The notes: generated from the letters alone by a model not told the origin. DNA of 64,000 nucleotides from Steinernema hermaphroditum (GCA_030435675.1 CM059622.1:9982001-10046000); one strand, 5' to 3'. Positions 12,896 to 23,219 are shown, numbered from the stretch's first letter. Numbers and translations: made by a program.

Positions 12896-15800
12896 TTAAT
12901 AAAAATCAATGGGTCGGAGTATTGGTAGTTCATCCATGCTTGAATCCGTATATGTAAGTGGTCGACTATTCAGAACAGCTTCAATTTCTGTGAATATTGT
13001 CATCAAATCCGTGTAATTTAAGAGAGTGCGCTTCGTTGCTTTGTAGAAACATCGCTTCACATCCTGTATCAATCTTTCGTAAAACCCGCCTTGCCAGGGA
13101 CTATATGGAGTAATCCTATTCCATTTGATCTGCTTGTCCGCAAAAAACCGTGCAAAATTATCGTCATCGTTCTCCTCGATAAGTAAGTGATTTAATATCT
13201 CGGATCCTTGTTTGAACGTTGGAGCATTGTCACAAGTAATCGATTCTGGTACGCCTCGCCGAGAAATAAATCGAGTAACAGCTTTTAAGAACGAGTTCGT
13301 CGACATGTCCGTAATTACTTCCAAATGTAACATTCGTGTAACCGTACAAGTAATAATCATCCCGTAAGCTTTGGCTGTTTCTGTCCCAGATTTGTAATCC
13401 AACGGTCCGAAGTAATCTAATCCGCAATGTTGAAATGGGCGTGCTTTTATGACTCTTCGTTTCGGTAGATCCGGAGAGTTTGGATACGGTAGTGGCGCGT
13501 TATTATATCGTTCACAGTCGACGCATCGTCCAATAATCTTCCGCGCTATTCGTCGTAATGATGGAATCCAATAAGTTTCTCTAACAGCTGCTGTAGTGGA
13601 GCGATTGGAGCGATGTAAAGGTCGTTCTCCGAGAGTGGCATGCTCTTCTCGCACAATCAATTCTGCCAATGTTGATTTCGAGTCGATGAGAATAGGAAAC
13701 TTCGTCGCTTCGGGGAGTTCTGCTCTTCGGAGACGACCGCCACAGCGCCAAACATTTTCGTTATCTTTGAACAGATCAAGGTGTTTCAATTCCTTCAAAC
13801 GTCCTTCTATTTCGGCTTCTCGTTGATGGCATCGTATAATCGTTTGTCGGGCGATTTTGATTTCCATTGCCGTTAAATTAACTCCAAATTCGTGAACTCC
13901 GAGATGTAAATGCGAGAATTTCGCTTTCGTATGATCCGATAATCCATGTAAGCAACGGCGGATAAATCGCGTAACGTAGCCGATAATGTTCGCTAATTTC
14001 CGGAGAGATTTTGTTCTTTTCCAGGGGATAAGTTCACTAATATCCGTTGATTCGCCGACAAGTTCGCCGACAAGAATGATATTTCTTTCTTCCGCGTTTA
14101 ATTCGTTCGATAATGGCGCTATTTTACATTGTTCTGGCCAATTCGCTACGTCATCCGTAATATATTTCGGTCCATTCCACCATATGTGGTCGTTAAAGTC
14201 GTGTTTCGTTATTCCTCTTGTTGCTACATCCGCCGGATTGTTCTTCGTATTCACATAACCGATGAGAACGTTGATTTTTTGCTCCGTCAGCTTGTGTGCT
14301 ATCTCGCGAAACTTTCGCCACCTTCGTTCCACATAAACTCCGCCGTCTGAAGGTGTTTTTGCCGATTGAATCCACGATCTTGTTATTTCGGAGTCGGTAA
14401 GCGCGATCACGTTGCGAATAATCACTTTAGATCTCATCTCTGTCAGGATATTCATCGCTAACTCCATTCCAAGTAAGTACGCATTGATTTCCATCTTCGG
14501 AATTGTAGCTTTCGATTTCAGGTTTCGAAGTTTTGTTTTCGACATTACAAGATTCGATTTGTTTTTGCATACAACATATCCACAGGTTGCCATGGTGTCC
14601 ACGTTAGCGTCCGAGCAGATTACGAGATCAACGGTAGAAGAGACATCTACTATGGAGCGTGGAAGTCGTTTGTAGAAGCCATGTATTTGTTGCGAAATCT
14701 CGTTCCATTCTTCTACTTCTTCTGTGGTAAGTTGATCGTCCCACCCGTGAGTATGCCACAGTTTTTGTTGAAACTTCTTCGCTGGTAGTAAGAGTGGACC
14801 AAGTAATCCTAGCGGGTCATATACTGCAGCTGTTTGGCTGGCCACCATTCTTTTCGTCATTTTCTTCGTCAGGTTGACTTTCGCTACTAATTCTATCGTA
14901 TCTTCCGATGAGTTCCATTTCATTCCCAGGATCTTTGGTTCAAAATTTTGCGTTCGATCGTTAACTGCGAATAATCCGTTGATTCCGGTATCGTTGGAGA
15001 GAAACTCTCGTAAATTCATTCGCAAATTATTGAACTCTTCTTTGGCCACTTTATAAAATTCCGATCCTTCGTTAACTGAGTTGCAGGTGTATATCACATT
15101 GTCGACGTATGTATTGGTAATAATCTGCTCAGCGAACTTCGAATTGCCGTATTTGCGCAAGTGATGATTGATTGTAGCTGCCAACAGAAATGGGCTTGCA
15201 TTGACTCCGAAAGGTATAGTGCGATAACGGTAAGCGATAATATTTGTGTCATCCACTGGTTTCTTCACGTTTTTCAACCATAAAAATCGCGTAGCATCTC
15301 TGTCTTCTTCAAATAGTTTGACCTGGAGAAAGGCTTTTTCGACGTCGCTAACAATCGCGATTTTTCCTGTTCGAAACCGTAGCAGCATCCCCATAATGAG
15401 TGGCAACATCGTTGGTCCTTGATGGATTGCATCATTCAGCGAAGGAGCGCCTTTGAAATGGGCGGATGCGTCAAAAACAATCCTGACTTTCGTTGTATCC
15501 TTCTGGGGCGTAATAACTGGCTGATGAGCCAGATAGTGCACAACTGTACGCTCTGAAGCGGGCCTCTTTTCCAAATCAACTTCTTCGATAACTCCTTTGT
15601 CAAGTTGATCGGCGAAGATTTGCTTGTACTGGGATATCGTCCATTCATCGGATCCATATTGTTTCATAACTGATTTAAGACGTCTAATCGCTATCGCCCA
15701 GTTAGTAGGGATTGTTCTGTGTTCTTCTTTCCAGGGAAATCTGACGTAATAGCCATCATCTTTCTTTTTGATCGTTTTCCGGAAGTTGTTCATAACGCAT

Positions 15801-17971
15801 TTTTCAACTTTAGCTTTTTCTTCTGAAGACGGCCCTCCAAACTCTTCCAGCTCTGCGTCTTCTTTCCATTCCTTCGCCATTTCTTTCATAGCTTCCTGAT
15901 GTAACTTTTCTTCTCTTGTTTCCAGTTGCTCATTCTTCATTTCCGCCACATTACAGATAATCATGTTGTCGTTTTCAAAGTTCGGTGTATCGTATTTCCC
16001 CGTAATCATCGTACCAAATGTTGTAGGAATAACGTGAAGACCTGATGGCAGCTTTTGCGGCTTTCCGGAAATGAATTCCCAGCAGTAATCTGTGCCGATC
16101 AACAAGTCTGGATTCTTCGTCTTCTGTTGCTTTTTCTTGTTTTCAGACAGCTCCAATTTCAGATTGTGTATATATTCTGCGTCCTTACCGTTAATTGCAG
16201 GTCGAGATATCCCGTTTGCTACTATAGTCTGTTTCGCCACCGCTTCGATCGTAATCTTCATTCCGCTTGACGTCATAAGATCCATCTGCTTCACTTCGCA
16301 CGTCTCCCGAACTGGAGATAACTGCCCAAACGTTTGAACCGTAGTTGTGATCTTCCCAACAGTTGGTAGGTTAAACTTTGACGCTGCTCTTGCCGACACG
16401 TAAGTCTTGTTGGAGCCGGAGTCTAATATCAAGGTAATTGATTCGTATTTCCGTAAATCAGAGTTGTAGATCATGGCTTGGCCAGAGAGAACGTATGATT
16501 GGCTGCTGGAGCTCTTTACACTGGTTGCATTATCAGACTGGTTCGTGCAAAGCACATGTAATGATTCCGTTGGTTTAGAAGGATTGATACGGTTCAGTCC
16601 ATGACTATTACGACCCTGATAATTTGATCCGCGTAAGTCCGATGATTGTTGATTAACCGTCTTCCCAAAACAGATTGCGATATGGTGGTTTCCCGAGCAA
16701 TGTCCACATTTCGGCTGATTGCATTCGTTCGTTCTGTGACCTCGTTTCAGACAGCGAAAACATCGATTCTCCAGCTTAATAACATTCCGGCGTTCGTCGT
16801 TTGTTCGATATTTAAGACAGTTCTCCGTCGGATGGCCGGCCAGCTCACACAAGTTACAGGTAAGTTGAGTCTTTTGTTCCCACGGTTTGTAAGTAACGTG
16901 ATCTGCTGCTTGTTGTGGCTCGAATCTATTCCGTTGAGCGTGAACATCGCCAAATTTTGTATGTGCGCTTCGTTCCGAATGACTAATCCATTCTGTTCGC
17001 GTATTAATTTCTTGTTCCGTGCGTTGTTGTCGAGAGAGCTTCATGAGAATCTCCTCCAGCTGTTCGATAAGCAAAGTAACGTTGTTCTTGTTGTAACAGT
17101 AGTCCTTCGTTAAGATCCGTTGGGTTTGGAACGGAAATTTCTTCACAATCTTTAGCCACGTGTCACGATTGTCAACCGGTTGATCCGTACGTTTCATCTG
17201 ATCGTATATAGCGATAATGTCATCAAGAAGTTGACGCTGGCTACGAATAGTATTGTCCTTGCACATAAGTTTCGCCATTCGATCGTAAAGCACCTCTATA
17301 AGTTCTTCATCATTTCCAAACCTGTTCTCAAGTATTTTAAGAGCTCGATCATAGTTTTCCGCGATAGGTTCAATATTCTGGATCGCTCGTTTGGCATCTC
17401 CTCCAGTTGATAATAACAGCTGAGCGAATCGGTAAGTTTTCGAATATCGCTCCTTATGGTAATTGTCTTTGAACATGATCATAAATCGTCGAAAGTCCCA
17501 TATATCTCCATAGAACTTCGGGATTTGTGTAACTGGAGGATCCCTCTCTTTGTCATCGTACTTAATCTCTCGTTTAGTTTCCTGTTCAGGTTTCTTCAAC
17601 GTCGTCAGCATCTCCAAATCCGTACTCATATCTCGCAAGTCTTCTTCCATATCTGTGAGACGGTCAATAATCAATTCTGTTTCAGCAGTGATGGAGGCGA
17701 AATCAACTGATGCCTTCTCTTCGTTGTCAAGCTTCGCAAATGATTCCGAAAAATCAGTGTACACTTCATCGAGCTGCTTGAGATGCTCAGTGATTCTCTT
17801 CTGGGCTGCTTTCACTTTCAAGAGTTTGCTGTCGTTCTCTTCTGGCCACTCAATCCTTTCCTCGATAAACTTTAGCAAGTATTTTTCCGCTCTATCTCCG
17901 CGACGACGAAGAGCATTGATTTGTTTGTGTAGAATAGTCCCACAAAATCCGTTGCTGTTGTCTCCGTTCAT
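12896..17971 (-). CDS. BEL/Pao Gag-Pol polyprotein (retrotransposon)
   Basis: The open frame runs from within the LTR (18106), but the likely start is the ATG at 17971, the first one past the LTR and primer site. Residues here count from 18106. A DUF1759-type gag region containing IPKFYGDIWDF lies at 195-350. Zinc knuckles are near 417-430 and 449-462, with a third CxxC motif near 467. The aspartic protease motif is DSGS at 562-565. Reverse transcriptase has Asp 921 and the YVDN box at 1000-1003. RNase H acidic residues are D1165, E1206 and D1238. The integrase has an HHCC zinc site (H1489, H1498, C1528, C1531) and a D1564/D1626/E1677 triad. All catalytic residues are present. The frame ends at a TAA just before the DUF5641 tail. 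The product would copy and integrate the element via cytoplasmic particles. Confidence 0.95.
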   Translation of the reverse strand: MNGDNSNGFCGTILHKQINALRRRGDRAEKYLLKFIEERIEWPEENDSKLLKVKAAQKRITEHLKQLDEVYTDFSESFAKLDNEEKASVDFASITAETELIIDRLTDMEEDLRDMSTDLEMLTTLKKPEQETKREIKYDDKERDPPVTQIPKFYGDIWDFRRFMIMFKDNYHKERYSKTYRFAQLLLSTGGDAKRAIQNIEPIAENYDRALKILENRFGNDEELIEVLYDRMAKLMCKDNTIRSQRQLLDDIIAIYDQMKRTDQPVDNRDTWLKIVKKFPFQTQRILTKDYCYNKNNVTLLIEQLEEILMKLSRQQRTEQEINTRTEWISHSERSAHTKFGDVHAQRNRFEPQQAADHVTYKPWEQKTQLTCNLCELAGHPTENCLKYRTNDERRNVIKLENRCFRCLKRGHRTNECNQPKCGHCSGNHHIAICFGKTVNQQSSDLRGSNYQGRNSHGLNRINPSKPTESLHVLCTNQSDNATSVKSSSSQSYVLSGQAMIYNSDLRKYESITLILDSGSNKTYVSARAASKFNLPTVGKITTTVQTFGQLSPVRETCEVKQMDLMTSSGMKITIEAVAKQTIVANGISRPAINGKDAEYIHNLKLELSENKKKQQKTKNPDLLIGTDYCWEFISGKPQKLPSGLHVIPTTFGTMITGKYDTPNFENDNMIICNVAEMKNEQLETREEKLHQEAMKEMAKEWKEDAELEEFGGPSSEEKAKVEKCVMNNFRKTIKKKDDGYYVRFPWKEEHRTIPTNWAIAIRRLKSVMKQYGSDEWTISQYKQIFADQLDKGVIEEVDLEKRPASERTVVHYLAHQPVITPQKDTTKVRIVFDASAHFKGAPSLNDAIHQGPTMLPLIMGMLLRFRTGKIAIVSDVEKAFLQVKLFEEDRDATRFLWLKNVKKPVDDTNIIAYRYRTIPFGVNASPFLLAATINHHLRKYGNSKFAEQIITNTYVDNVIYTCNSVNEGSEFYKVAKEEFNNLRMNLREFLSNDTGINGLFAVNDRTQNFEPKILGMKWNSSEDTIELVAKVNLTKKMTKRMVASQTAAVYDPLGLLGPLLLPAKKFQQKLWHTHGWDDQLTTEEVEEWNEISQQIHGFYKRLPRSIVDVSSTVDLVICSDANVDTMATCGYVVCKNKSNLVMSKTKLRNLKSKATIPKMEINAYLLGMELAMNILTEMRSKVIIRNVIALTDSEITRSWIQSAKTPSDGGVYVERRWRKFREIAHKLTEQKINVLIGYVNTKNNPADVATRGITKHDFNDHIWWNGPKYITDDVANWPEQCKIAPLSNELNAEERNIILVGELVGESTDISELIPWKRTKSLRKLANIIGYVTRFIRRCLHGLSDHTKAKFSHLHLGVHEFGVNLTAMEIKIARQTIIRCHQREAEIEGRLKELKHLDLFKDNENVWRCGGRLRRAELPEATKFPILIDSKSTLAELIVREEHATLGERPLHRSNRSTTAAVRETYWIPSLRRIARKIIGRCVDCERYNNAPLPYPNSPDLPKRRVIKARPFQHCGLDYFGPLDYKSGTETAKAYGMIITCTVTRMLHLEVITDMSTNSFLKAVTRFISRRGVPESITCDNAPTFKQGSEILNHLLIEENDDDNFARFFADKQIKWNRITPYSPWQGGFYERLIQDVKRCFYKATKRTLLNYTDLMTIFTEIEAVLNSRPLTYTDSSMDELPILRPIDFY

Positions 17972-18057
17972 CGTTAATAAGAGTTCGTAAGAAAATAAGT
18001 CCGACCGATAAATCCAAAGCGATAAGTTCAAAGAATAATGTAATCCGAGAAACGTCT

Positions 18058-18070
18058 GGCCGATGCACCA
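18058..18070 (-). other. Primer-binding site, tRNA-Gly type
   Basis: On the minus strand TGGTGCATCGGCC starts directly after the 5' LTR. It is complementary to the 3' end of a typical animal tRNA-Gly(GCC), including the CCA tail. The tRNA assignment is from general knowledge of that tRNA. Confidence 0.8.
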
Positions 18071-18588
18071 TGAAACGGCGGCTGTCCGCTGCCAAAGGTG
18101 GTTCACTAAAAAGATCTAAGAGTTGCTCGCCAAACCGACCTGTGCGATTATTCCAAATTGAACCGCAATAGATCGTGCCACGCGGTACAAAACGATCCGT
18201 AAATCCGTCGCAAGTTGTGTCAGCCAAAACAACTGCGATTCCGTTGATACACTAGCTCTTCAAGCTCGCAGGGACCCGGATGTCACTGCTTATTGAATCC
18301 GCAAAGTGTAGAAGACGAGGGGCACAATGAACGGCTGCTCTTTATTGACCGATCAGAGGCACAAGACGACAAAAGACGATATAACAGCACGAAGCGACCG
18401 ATCCGCAGATGGTACGCACAAAAAGAGCCTCGATGATGGTCTGCAACTGCCGTTCGCGATGCTGTCTAGACTGGAGAGGATCTTCTAGAAGGTTCCGTTG
18501 ATGGTCGTTCAGACAGTTCTTGTAGACAATAGACAGAGTTCTGCAGAATCGGGGAGAAAATGGTCGTCGATGACTGGCTGCGACGACA
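18071..18588 (-). repeat. 5' LTR of the BEL/Pao element
   Basis: This 518-bp LTR drives transcription of the minus-strand element. On the minus strand a TTATAT box lies about 50 bp upstream of an AATAAA signal (plus-strand TTTATT at 18341-18346). The right edge ends in CA and is followed by the second ATATT target copy. It appears identical to the other LTR by eye. Confidence 0.95.
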
Positions 18589-18593
18589 ATATT

Positions 18594-20003
18594 GCTGTTA
18601 TCGTGGTCTTGTCAGAGCAACCCCTGATATAGCTGTTAAAACAGTTCAAAACATTCGAGGATTTTTCTTGATATTGCTGTTATCGTGGTCTTGCCAGAGC
18701 AACCCCTGATATAGCTGTTAAAACAGTTCGAAACATTCGAGGATATTTCTTGATATTTCTTGATATTGCTGTTATCGTGGTCTTGCCAGAGCAACCCCAC
18801 CCCTGATATAGCTGTTAAAACAGTTCGAAACATTCGAGGATATTTCTTGATATTGCTGTTATCGTGGTCATGCCAGAGCAACCCCACCCCTGATATAGCT
18901 GTTAAAACAGTTCAAAACATTCGAGGATTTTTCTTGATATTGCTGTTATCGTGGTCTTGCCAGAGCAACCCCTGATATAGCTGTTAAAACAGTTCGAAAC
19001 ATTCGAGGATATTTCTTGATATTTCTTGATATTGCTGTTATCGTGGTCTTGCCAGAGCAACCCCACCCCTGATATAGCTGTTAAAACAGTTCGAAACATT
19101 CGAGGATATTTCTTGATATTGCTGTTATCGTGGTCTTGCCAGAGCAACCCCTGATATAGCTGTTAAAACAGTTCGAAACATTCGAGGATATTTCTTGATA
19201 TTGCTGTTATCGTGGTCTTGCCAGAGCAACTCCACCCCTGATATAGCTGTTAAAACAGTGAGAAACATTCGAGGATATTTCTTGATATTGCTGTTATCGT
19301 GGTCTTGCCAGAGCAACCCCTGATATAGCTGTTAAAACAGTTCGAAACATTCGAGGATATTTTTTGATATTGCTGTTATCGTGGTTTTGCCAGAGCAACC
19401 CCACCCCTGAAATAGCTGTTAAAACAGTGAGAAACATTCCAGGATATTTCTTGATATTGCTGTCAGAGCAACCCCTGATATAGCTGTTAAAACAGTTCGA
19501 AACATGCGAGGATATTTCTTGATATTTCTTGATATTGCTGTTATCGTGGTCATGCCAGAGCAACCCCTGATATAGCTGCTAAAACAGTGAGAAACATTCC
19601 AGGATATTTCTTGATATTGCTGTTATTATGGTCATGCCAGAGCAACCCCTGATATAGCTGTTAAAACAGTTCGAAACATTCGAGGATATTTCTTGATATT
19701 GCTGTTATCGTGGTCTTGCCAGAGCAACCCCAACCCTGATATAGCTGTTAAAACAGTTCGAAACATTCGAGGATATTTCTTGATATTTCTTGATATTGCT
19801 GTTATCGTGGTCTTGCCAGAGCAACCCCACCCCTGATATAGCTGTTAAAACAGTGAGAAACATTCCAGGATATTTCTTGATGTTGCTGTTATCGTGGTCT
19901 TGACAGAGCAACCCTGATATAGCTGTTAAAACAGTTCGAAACATTCGAGGATATTTTTTGATATTGCTGTTATCGTGGTCTTGCCAGAGCAACTCCACCT
20001 CTG
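18594..20003. repeat. Satellite array, third block
   Basis: The same satellite resumes immediately after the target duplication of the BEL/Pao element, about 17 units. It ends near 20003 in CCACCTCTGAT, where the 3' end of an RTE-like element begins. The array does not resume on the far side of that element. Confidence 0.95.
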
Positions 20004-20999
20004 ATTAACATTAACATTTAACATTTTATTCCGTATCATTGATTTACATCAAGCGGATCCCATTATGTTCAATCATTGGTGTATCGTCGTTCTTCTCGCC
20101 TGGGTCTGCCATGCCTGCGTCCTCAGCGTTTTCTTGATCTCGTCTCGCCATCTTGTCCTGGGTCGTCCGAGCGGTCTCGAAACGATAGGCCTCCACTCTG
20201 TCAGGCGCTTCGACCATTTTTCTTCTTCTTCATTCGCGAGTTTCCATGCGTATTTCATTTTTCTTTTCTTCGCCGCTTCTCCAACGTCGGCAACCTTCGT
20301 CACACCGCGCAGCCATTCGTTCGACTTTCTGTCTAGCAGACGAACGCCGACCATTCTTCTTTCCATCCTCCTTTGCGCTGCCGCTAGTCTCTTCTTCATA
20401 GACGAGGTTAGTGCCCAGGTTTCTGAACCATAAAGGATCGCGGGAAGGATGCACATGTCGAACAGTCTTCGCTTCCACTTCATTTCGACTGATGGTGATG
20501 TCAGCAGGACTTTGTGTTGTCCAAAAGCGTTCCATCCCGAACTGATACGGCGACTGATCTCTCTACTGCTGTTTCTGATCATTTGAACTTCCTGACCTAG
20601 GTACACAAAGCTTGTCACACATTCTAAGCTCACTTCGTTGAGGCGAATGTTGATTTCCTCATTTGCCATCACTTTCGTCTTTTCGTCGTTGATCTTCAGC
20701 CCAAACTTTCGCGATTCCTCGCTCAGTTCGTTTATCATCTTTTGGAGCTCTGCTTCCGAACTGGCAATGATGGCTATATCATCAGCAAATCGGAGGTTGT
20801 TGAGCCTTCTGCCATTCACGTTTATCGCAAGTTCATTCCAGTTCAGTCTTCGGAAGACGCTCTCCAGAGTGGCTGTAAAAAGTTTCGGACTTTTTCGCGT
20901 ATCACTTCCGGTGGTTCCCTTGTCAGTCTTCAACAACCCCACGTCCCCATTCCCCTTTTGCTTCCTGCTCGTAAATGGCTCTCTTTAGGCTTCTTGCCT
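20004..20999 (-). pseudogene. 5'-truncated RTE-like non-LTR retrotransposon
   Basis: The minus strand has a 289-codon frame (20942-20073) covering the C-terminal part of a non-LTR reverse transcriptase. The catalytic FADD box lies near residue 52. It is followed by the YLG and ILYGSETW segments and a basic C-terminus with RRMVGVRLLDR typical of RTE-clade proteins. The endonuclease and the N-terminal half of the RT are missing, as usual for 5'-truncated insertions. The 3' end is AT-rich, with short TTAATG-like repeats before the satellite. The part from 20943 to 20999 shows no clear homology. The fragment cannot code for an active element. Confidence 0.85.
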
Positions 21000-21000
21000 C

Positions 21001-21140
21001 CGTACGAACTAAATAAAGCGACACCTGTTAGTGTGTAGGAGGTGGCGGTTAGGGGAGGAGAGGGATGACTTCGCCAGGGGATAGGCGAAGCTGAAATTCG
21101 CTTTTCCGCGTAGAGAAGCGAAGCGAATCGAAGAGAAAAT
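21001..21140 (+). repeat. Direct repeat, left copy, flanking the recombinase gene
   Basis: This copy starts CGTACGAACTAAATAAAG and continues through a GGAGGAGAGGGATGACTTCGCC segment. Its end holds the inverted motif GCGAAGCTGAAATTCGC and a GAAGCGAAGCGAATCGAAG tract. It is closely matched by 22439-22576. Direct terminal or split repeats of this kind are known from DIRS and PAT elements. Confidence 0.85.
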
Positions 21141-21355
21141 GGTCATTTCAGCGGAACCATCCAACGGGCGTTGGGTCCCGGCACGGAGTACTGCAGAGGA
21201 AGTACGGTACTAGGCCAGAGGAGCACGGGAAGGGAGATAAAAGTCATCTTGCGCGATAGTTCGCGTGGTAGTCACTGTTTTGAGAGTAAAATTGTTGGTA
21301 GAAGTGATTTGAGGAAATCCACTTCCACCCACCCTTCAGAAAGGCTGTAATCTCC

Positions 21356-22375
21356 ATGGGCCATGTCGGAGAACCAATGTCGTTCTGTTTAGGTATGTTT
21401 CAAGGAGCCCATCGCGCACTGTGTCGATTCGTAGCACCGGAGATTGCAACGCCGGCAGTCGGAAAACTACAAGCTGCAAAGGAGAAGTCAATGCGCTCGT
21501 ATACGGCCGCCATCAGCAAGTTCCAAGCGTGGCGTGACGGACGGATCAAAGACAAGGTGTCTCCAAACGAAGTAATGGCGTACCTGACGCAGCTGCTCGT
21601 TCAAAACAACTCAGCATCGGCAGTACAGGTAGCAGCGTCCGCGTTGAAGTGGTACTTCAGCTTCTACGCTGGGCCGAATCCGGTGGACTCCGTTTGGATT
21701 CGAACGTTGCTAGAGGGAGTCCGGCGCGAAGGCAGAATTCCAACGCACCGACCGAAGATCACAGAAATGAAGATGCGGCTTCTCGCTAGATGGCAGGCAG
21801 AAAGTATCAAGGACCAGCGTATCCTGACACTGTTGGCTACGCTCTATGCAGGTTGCCTGCAACCATCGGAAGGAACGTGTCTAGGCCGTTGTCAAGTCCA
21901 ACTGGCTCCCGGGCGAATGGTCCTCCACATCATCCGCGACAAGACCATCAAACAAGGAGCGGGGCGGCCAGTCGTCATTCAAGAAAGCCCAGGGCGGTTC
22001 TGCGCGGTGAAGTTGATGAAAAACTGGCTGCAAATTTCGCCGAACTCTGACTACGTGTTCCCTAGCTTCAAAGATTGTTCCAGACCAATTTCGTATGATA
22101 CCGTACCTCAGGAGTGGACGCGAGTCGCAACACTATTTCAAATGCCAAGACACGTGACGCTCCATGGGTTCCGCGGAGGAGCAGCAACGAAGGCAATCGA
22201 AGAAGGAGCGCCCTTTGACGAGGTGATGCGACATGGCCGCTGGAAACGCGTCGAAACGCTGAAGGCGTACGTCGCAACATCAGGGAAGACCACCCCAATC
22301 GCGTCATCCTTGATGAGACGCTTGCGTCTGGACGGAGAACCTGAAGTCGAAGATTGTTTTGTTGGTACTACGTGA
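21356..22375 (+). CDS. Tyrosine recombinase of a DIRS/PAT- or Crypton-like element
   Basis: A 339-codon frame. Residues 36-140 look like a SAM-like core-binding domain and 150-320 like the catalytic domain of a tyrosine recombinase. Box II is present as HGFRGGA (H270, R273), followed by GRWKRVETLKAY with W297 and the nucleophile Y305. In box I the usual L-R-x-S/P-E reads CLQPSE, so the first catalytic Arg is Gln at 169; this copy is probably inactive unless another Arg substitutes. Direct repeats on both sides and no reverse transcriptase suggest a non-autonomous DIRS/PAT derivative or a Crypton. The segment 21393-21434 begins GTATGT, ends TAG and is 42 nt, so it could be an in-frame intron. 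The start chosen is the first ATG. Confidence 0.8.
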   Translation: MGHVGEPMSFCLGMFQGAHRALCRFVAPEIATPAVGKLQAAKEKSMRSYTAAISKFQAWRDGRIKDKVSPNEVMAYLTQLLVQNNSASAVQVAASALKWYFSFYAGPNPVDSVWIRTLLEGVRREGRIPTHRPKITEMKMRLLARWQAESIKDQRILTLLATLYAGCLQPSEGTCLGRCQVQLAPGRMVLHIIRDKTIKQGAGRPVVIQESPGRFCAVKLMKNWLQISPNSDYVFPSFKDCSRPISYDTVPQEWTRVATLFQMPRHVTLHGFRGGAATKAIEEGAPFDEVMRHGRWKRVETLKAYVATSGKTTPIASSLMRRLRLDGEPEVEDCFVGTT

Positions 22376-22438
22376 TATGTTGTTCGTAGACGTTGTAGGC
22401 AGAGTGATAGGATGGTTGTTACAGTGATTGTTGACTAC

Positions 22439-22576
22439 CGTACAAACTAAATAAAGACACCTGTTAGTGTGTAGGAGGAGGCGGTTAGGGTAGGAGAGGG
22501 ATGACTTCGCCAGGGGATAGGCGAAGCTGAAATTCGCTTTTCCGCGTAGAGAAGCGAAGCGAATCGAAGAGGAAAT
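22439..22576 (+). repeat. Direct repeat, right copy, flanking the recombinase gene
   Basis: This is a near-identical copy of 21001-21140, with a two-base deletion in AAATAAAG(CG)ACACC and scattered changes. Just downstream, 22591-22607 reads AAATCGTTCAACAAACC, a 17-mer found again at the right edge of the composite element near 55634-55650. Confidence 0.85.
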
Positions 22577-23219
22577 CGTACCAAATGTGCCAAATCGTTC
22601 AACAAACCAGGACGCACCGGCGCTGACACACCATGAAGACACGGCGTGTCAGACGCATCAGGGCACTAGAGCGAAATCCATCCAATGGATTTGTGCGTTA
22701 GACATCGCTGAACATTTTATGAACGATTGAACGAAAACTACGCAATCTACGAAGAGTTATTTTCGCGAAGTTCGCACATACGACAGGCCATTTTTCGCGA
22801 AAAAAGTCCTAGTGAATTTTCTGTATTGGAACGATATAACCACAATAGCAAATGTATAAGTGCATTTTTCTCAAAATCTACCCGGCACGGGCCGCTGATT
22901 TTTTTGCGCGGTTATTACTCTTGGCAAGACCTATTAGTACGCAAAGTTTCAGCCAAATCGGCGGGGGTCATGTTGTGCACTTCCCTTGTGAGTGTGGAGA
23001 AAAGTTGGGACACGTCGAAAAATGGCCGAAAAAAAGTCAGATTTTTTGAGTTTCCGATGTTTTGGTATCAAACGATAGCTCTCAGGCGTCATTAGTGATT
23101 TGGCGTTGTAATTAGTGCGAATGGACTGATCCACACGGAATTACAGGCCAAAAACTACCGACAAAGCGGCCTGGTCCCGCCACGAAGCGGCGGACGCTTT
23201 CGTGAAGCAATTTCCCTTA

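Larger units (their letters stand above)
11326..18588 (-). mobile_element. Full-length BEL/Pao LTR retrotransposon
   Basis: A 7263-bp element on the minus strand. Both ends are 518-bp direct repeats starting TG and ending CA on the plus strand. It is flanked on both sides by ATATT (11321-11325 and 18589-18593); removing the element and one ATATT restores a normal satellite unit. The primer-binding site beside the right LTR matches the 3' end of tRNA-Gly for 13 nt. The coding part has the domain order of BEL/Pao: DUF1759-type gag, zinc knuckles, A17 protease, reverse transcriptase, RNase H, integrase and a DUF5641-type tail. Reading the two LTRs side by side I saw no difference, so insertion looks recent. 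One in-frame stop separates the tail from the rest. Confidence 0.96.

Noticed and set aside
17972..18106. Start of the Pao polyprotein inside the LTR
   Set aside because: The first 45 residues of the long frame come from the LTR, primer site and leader; the ATG at 17971 is the more likely start.
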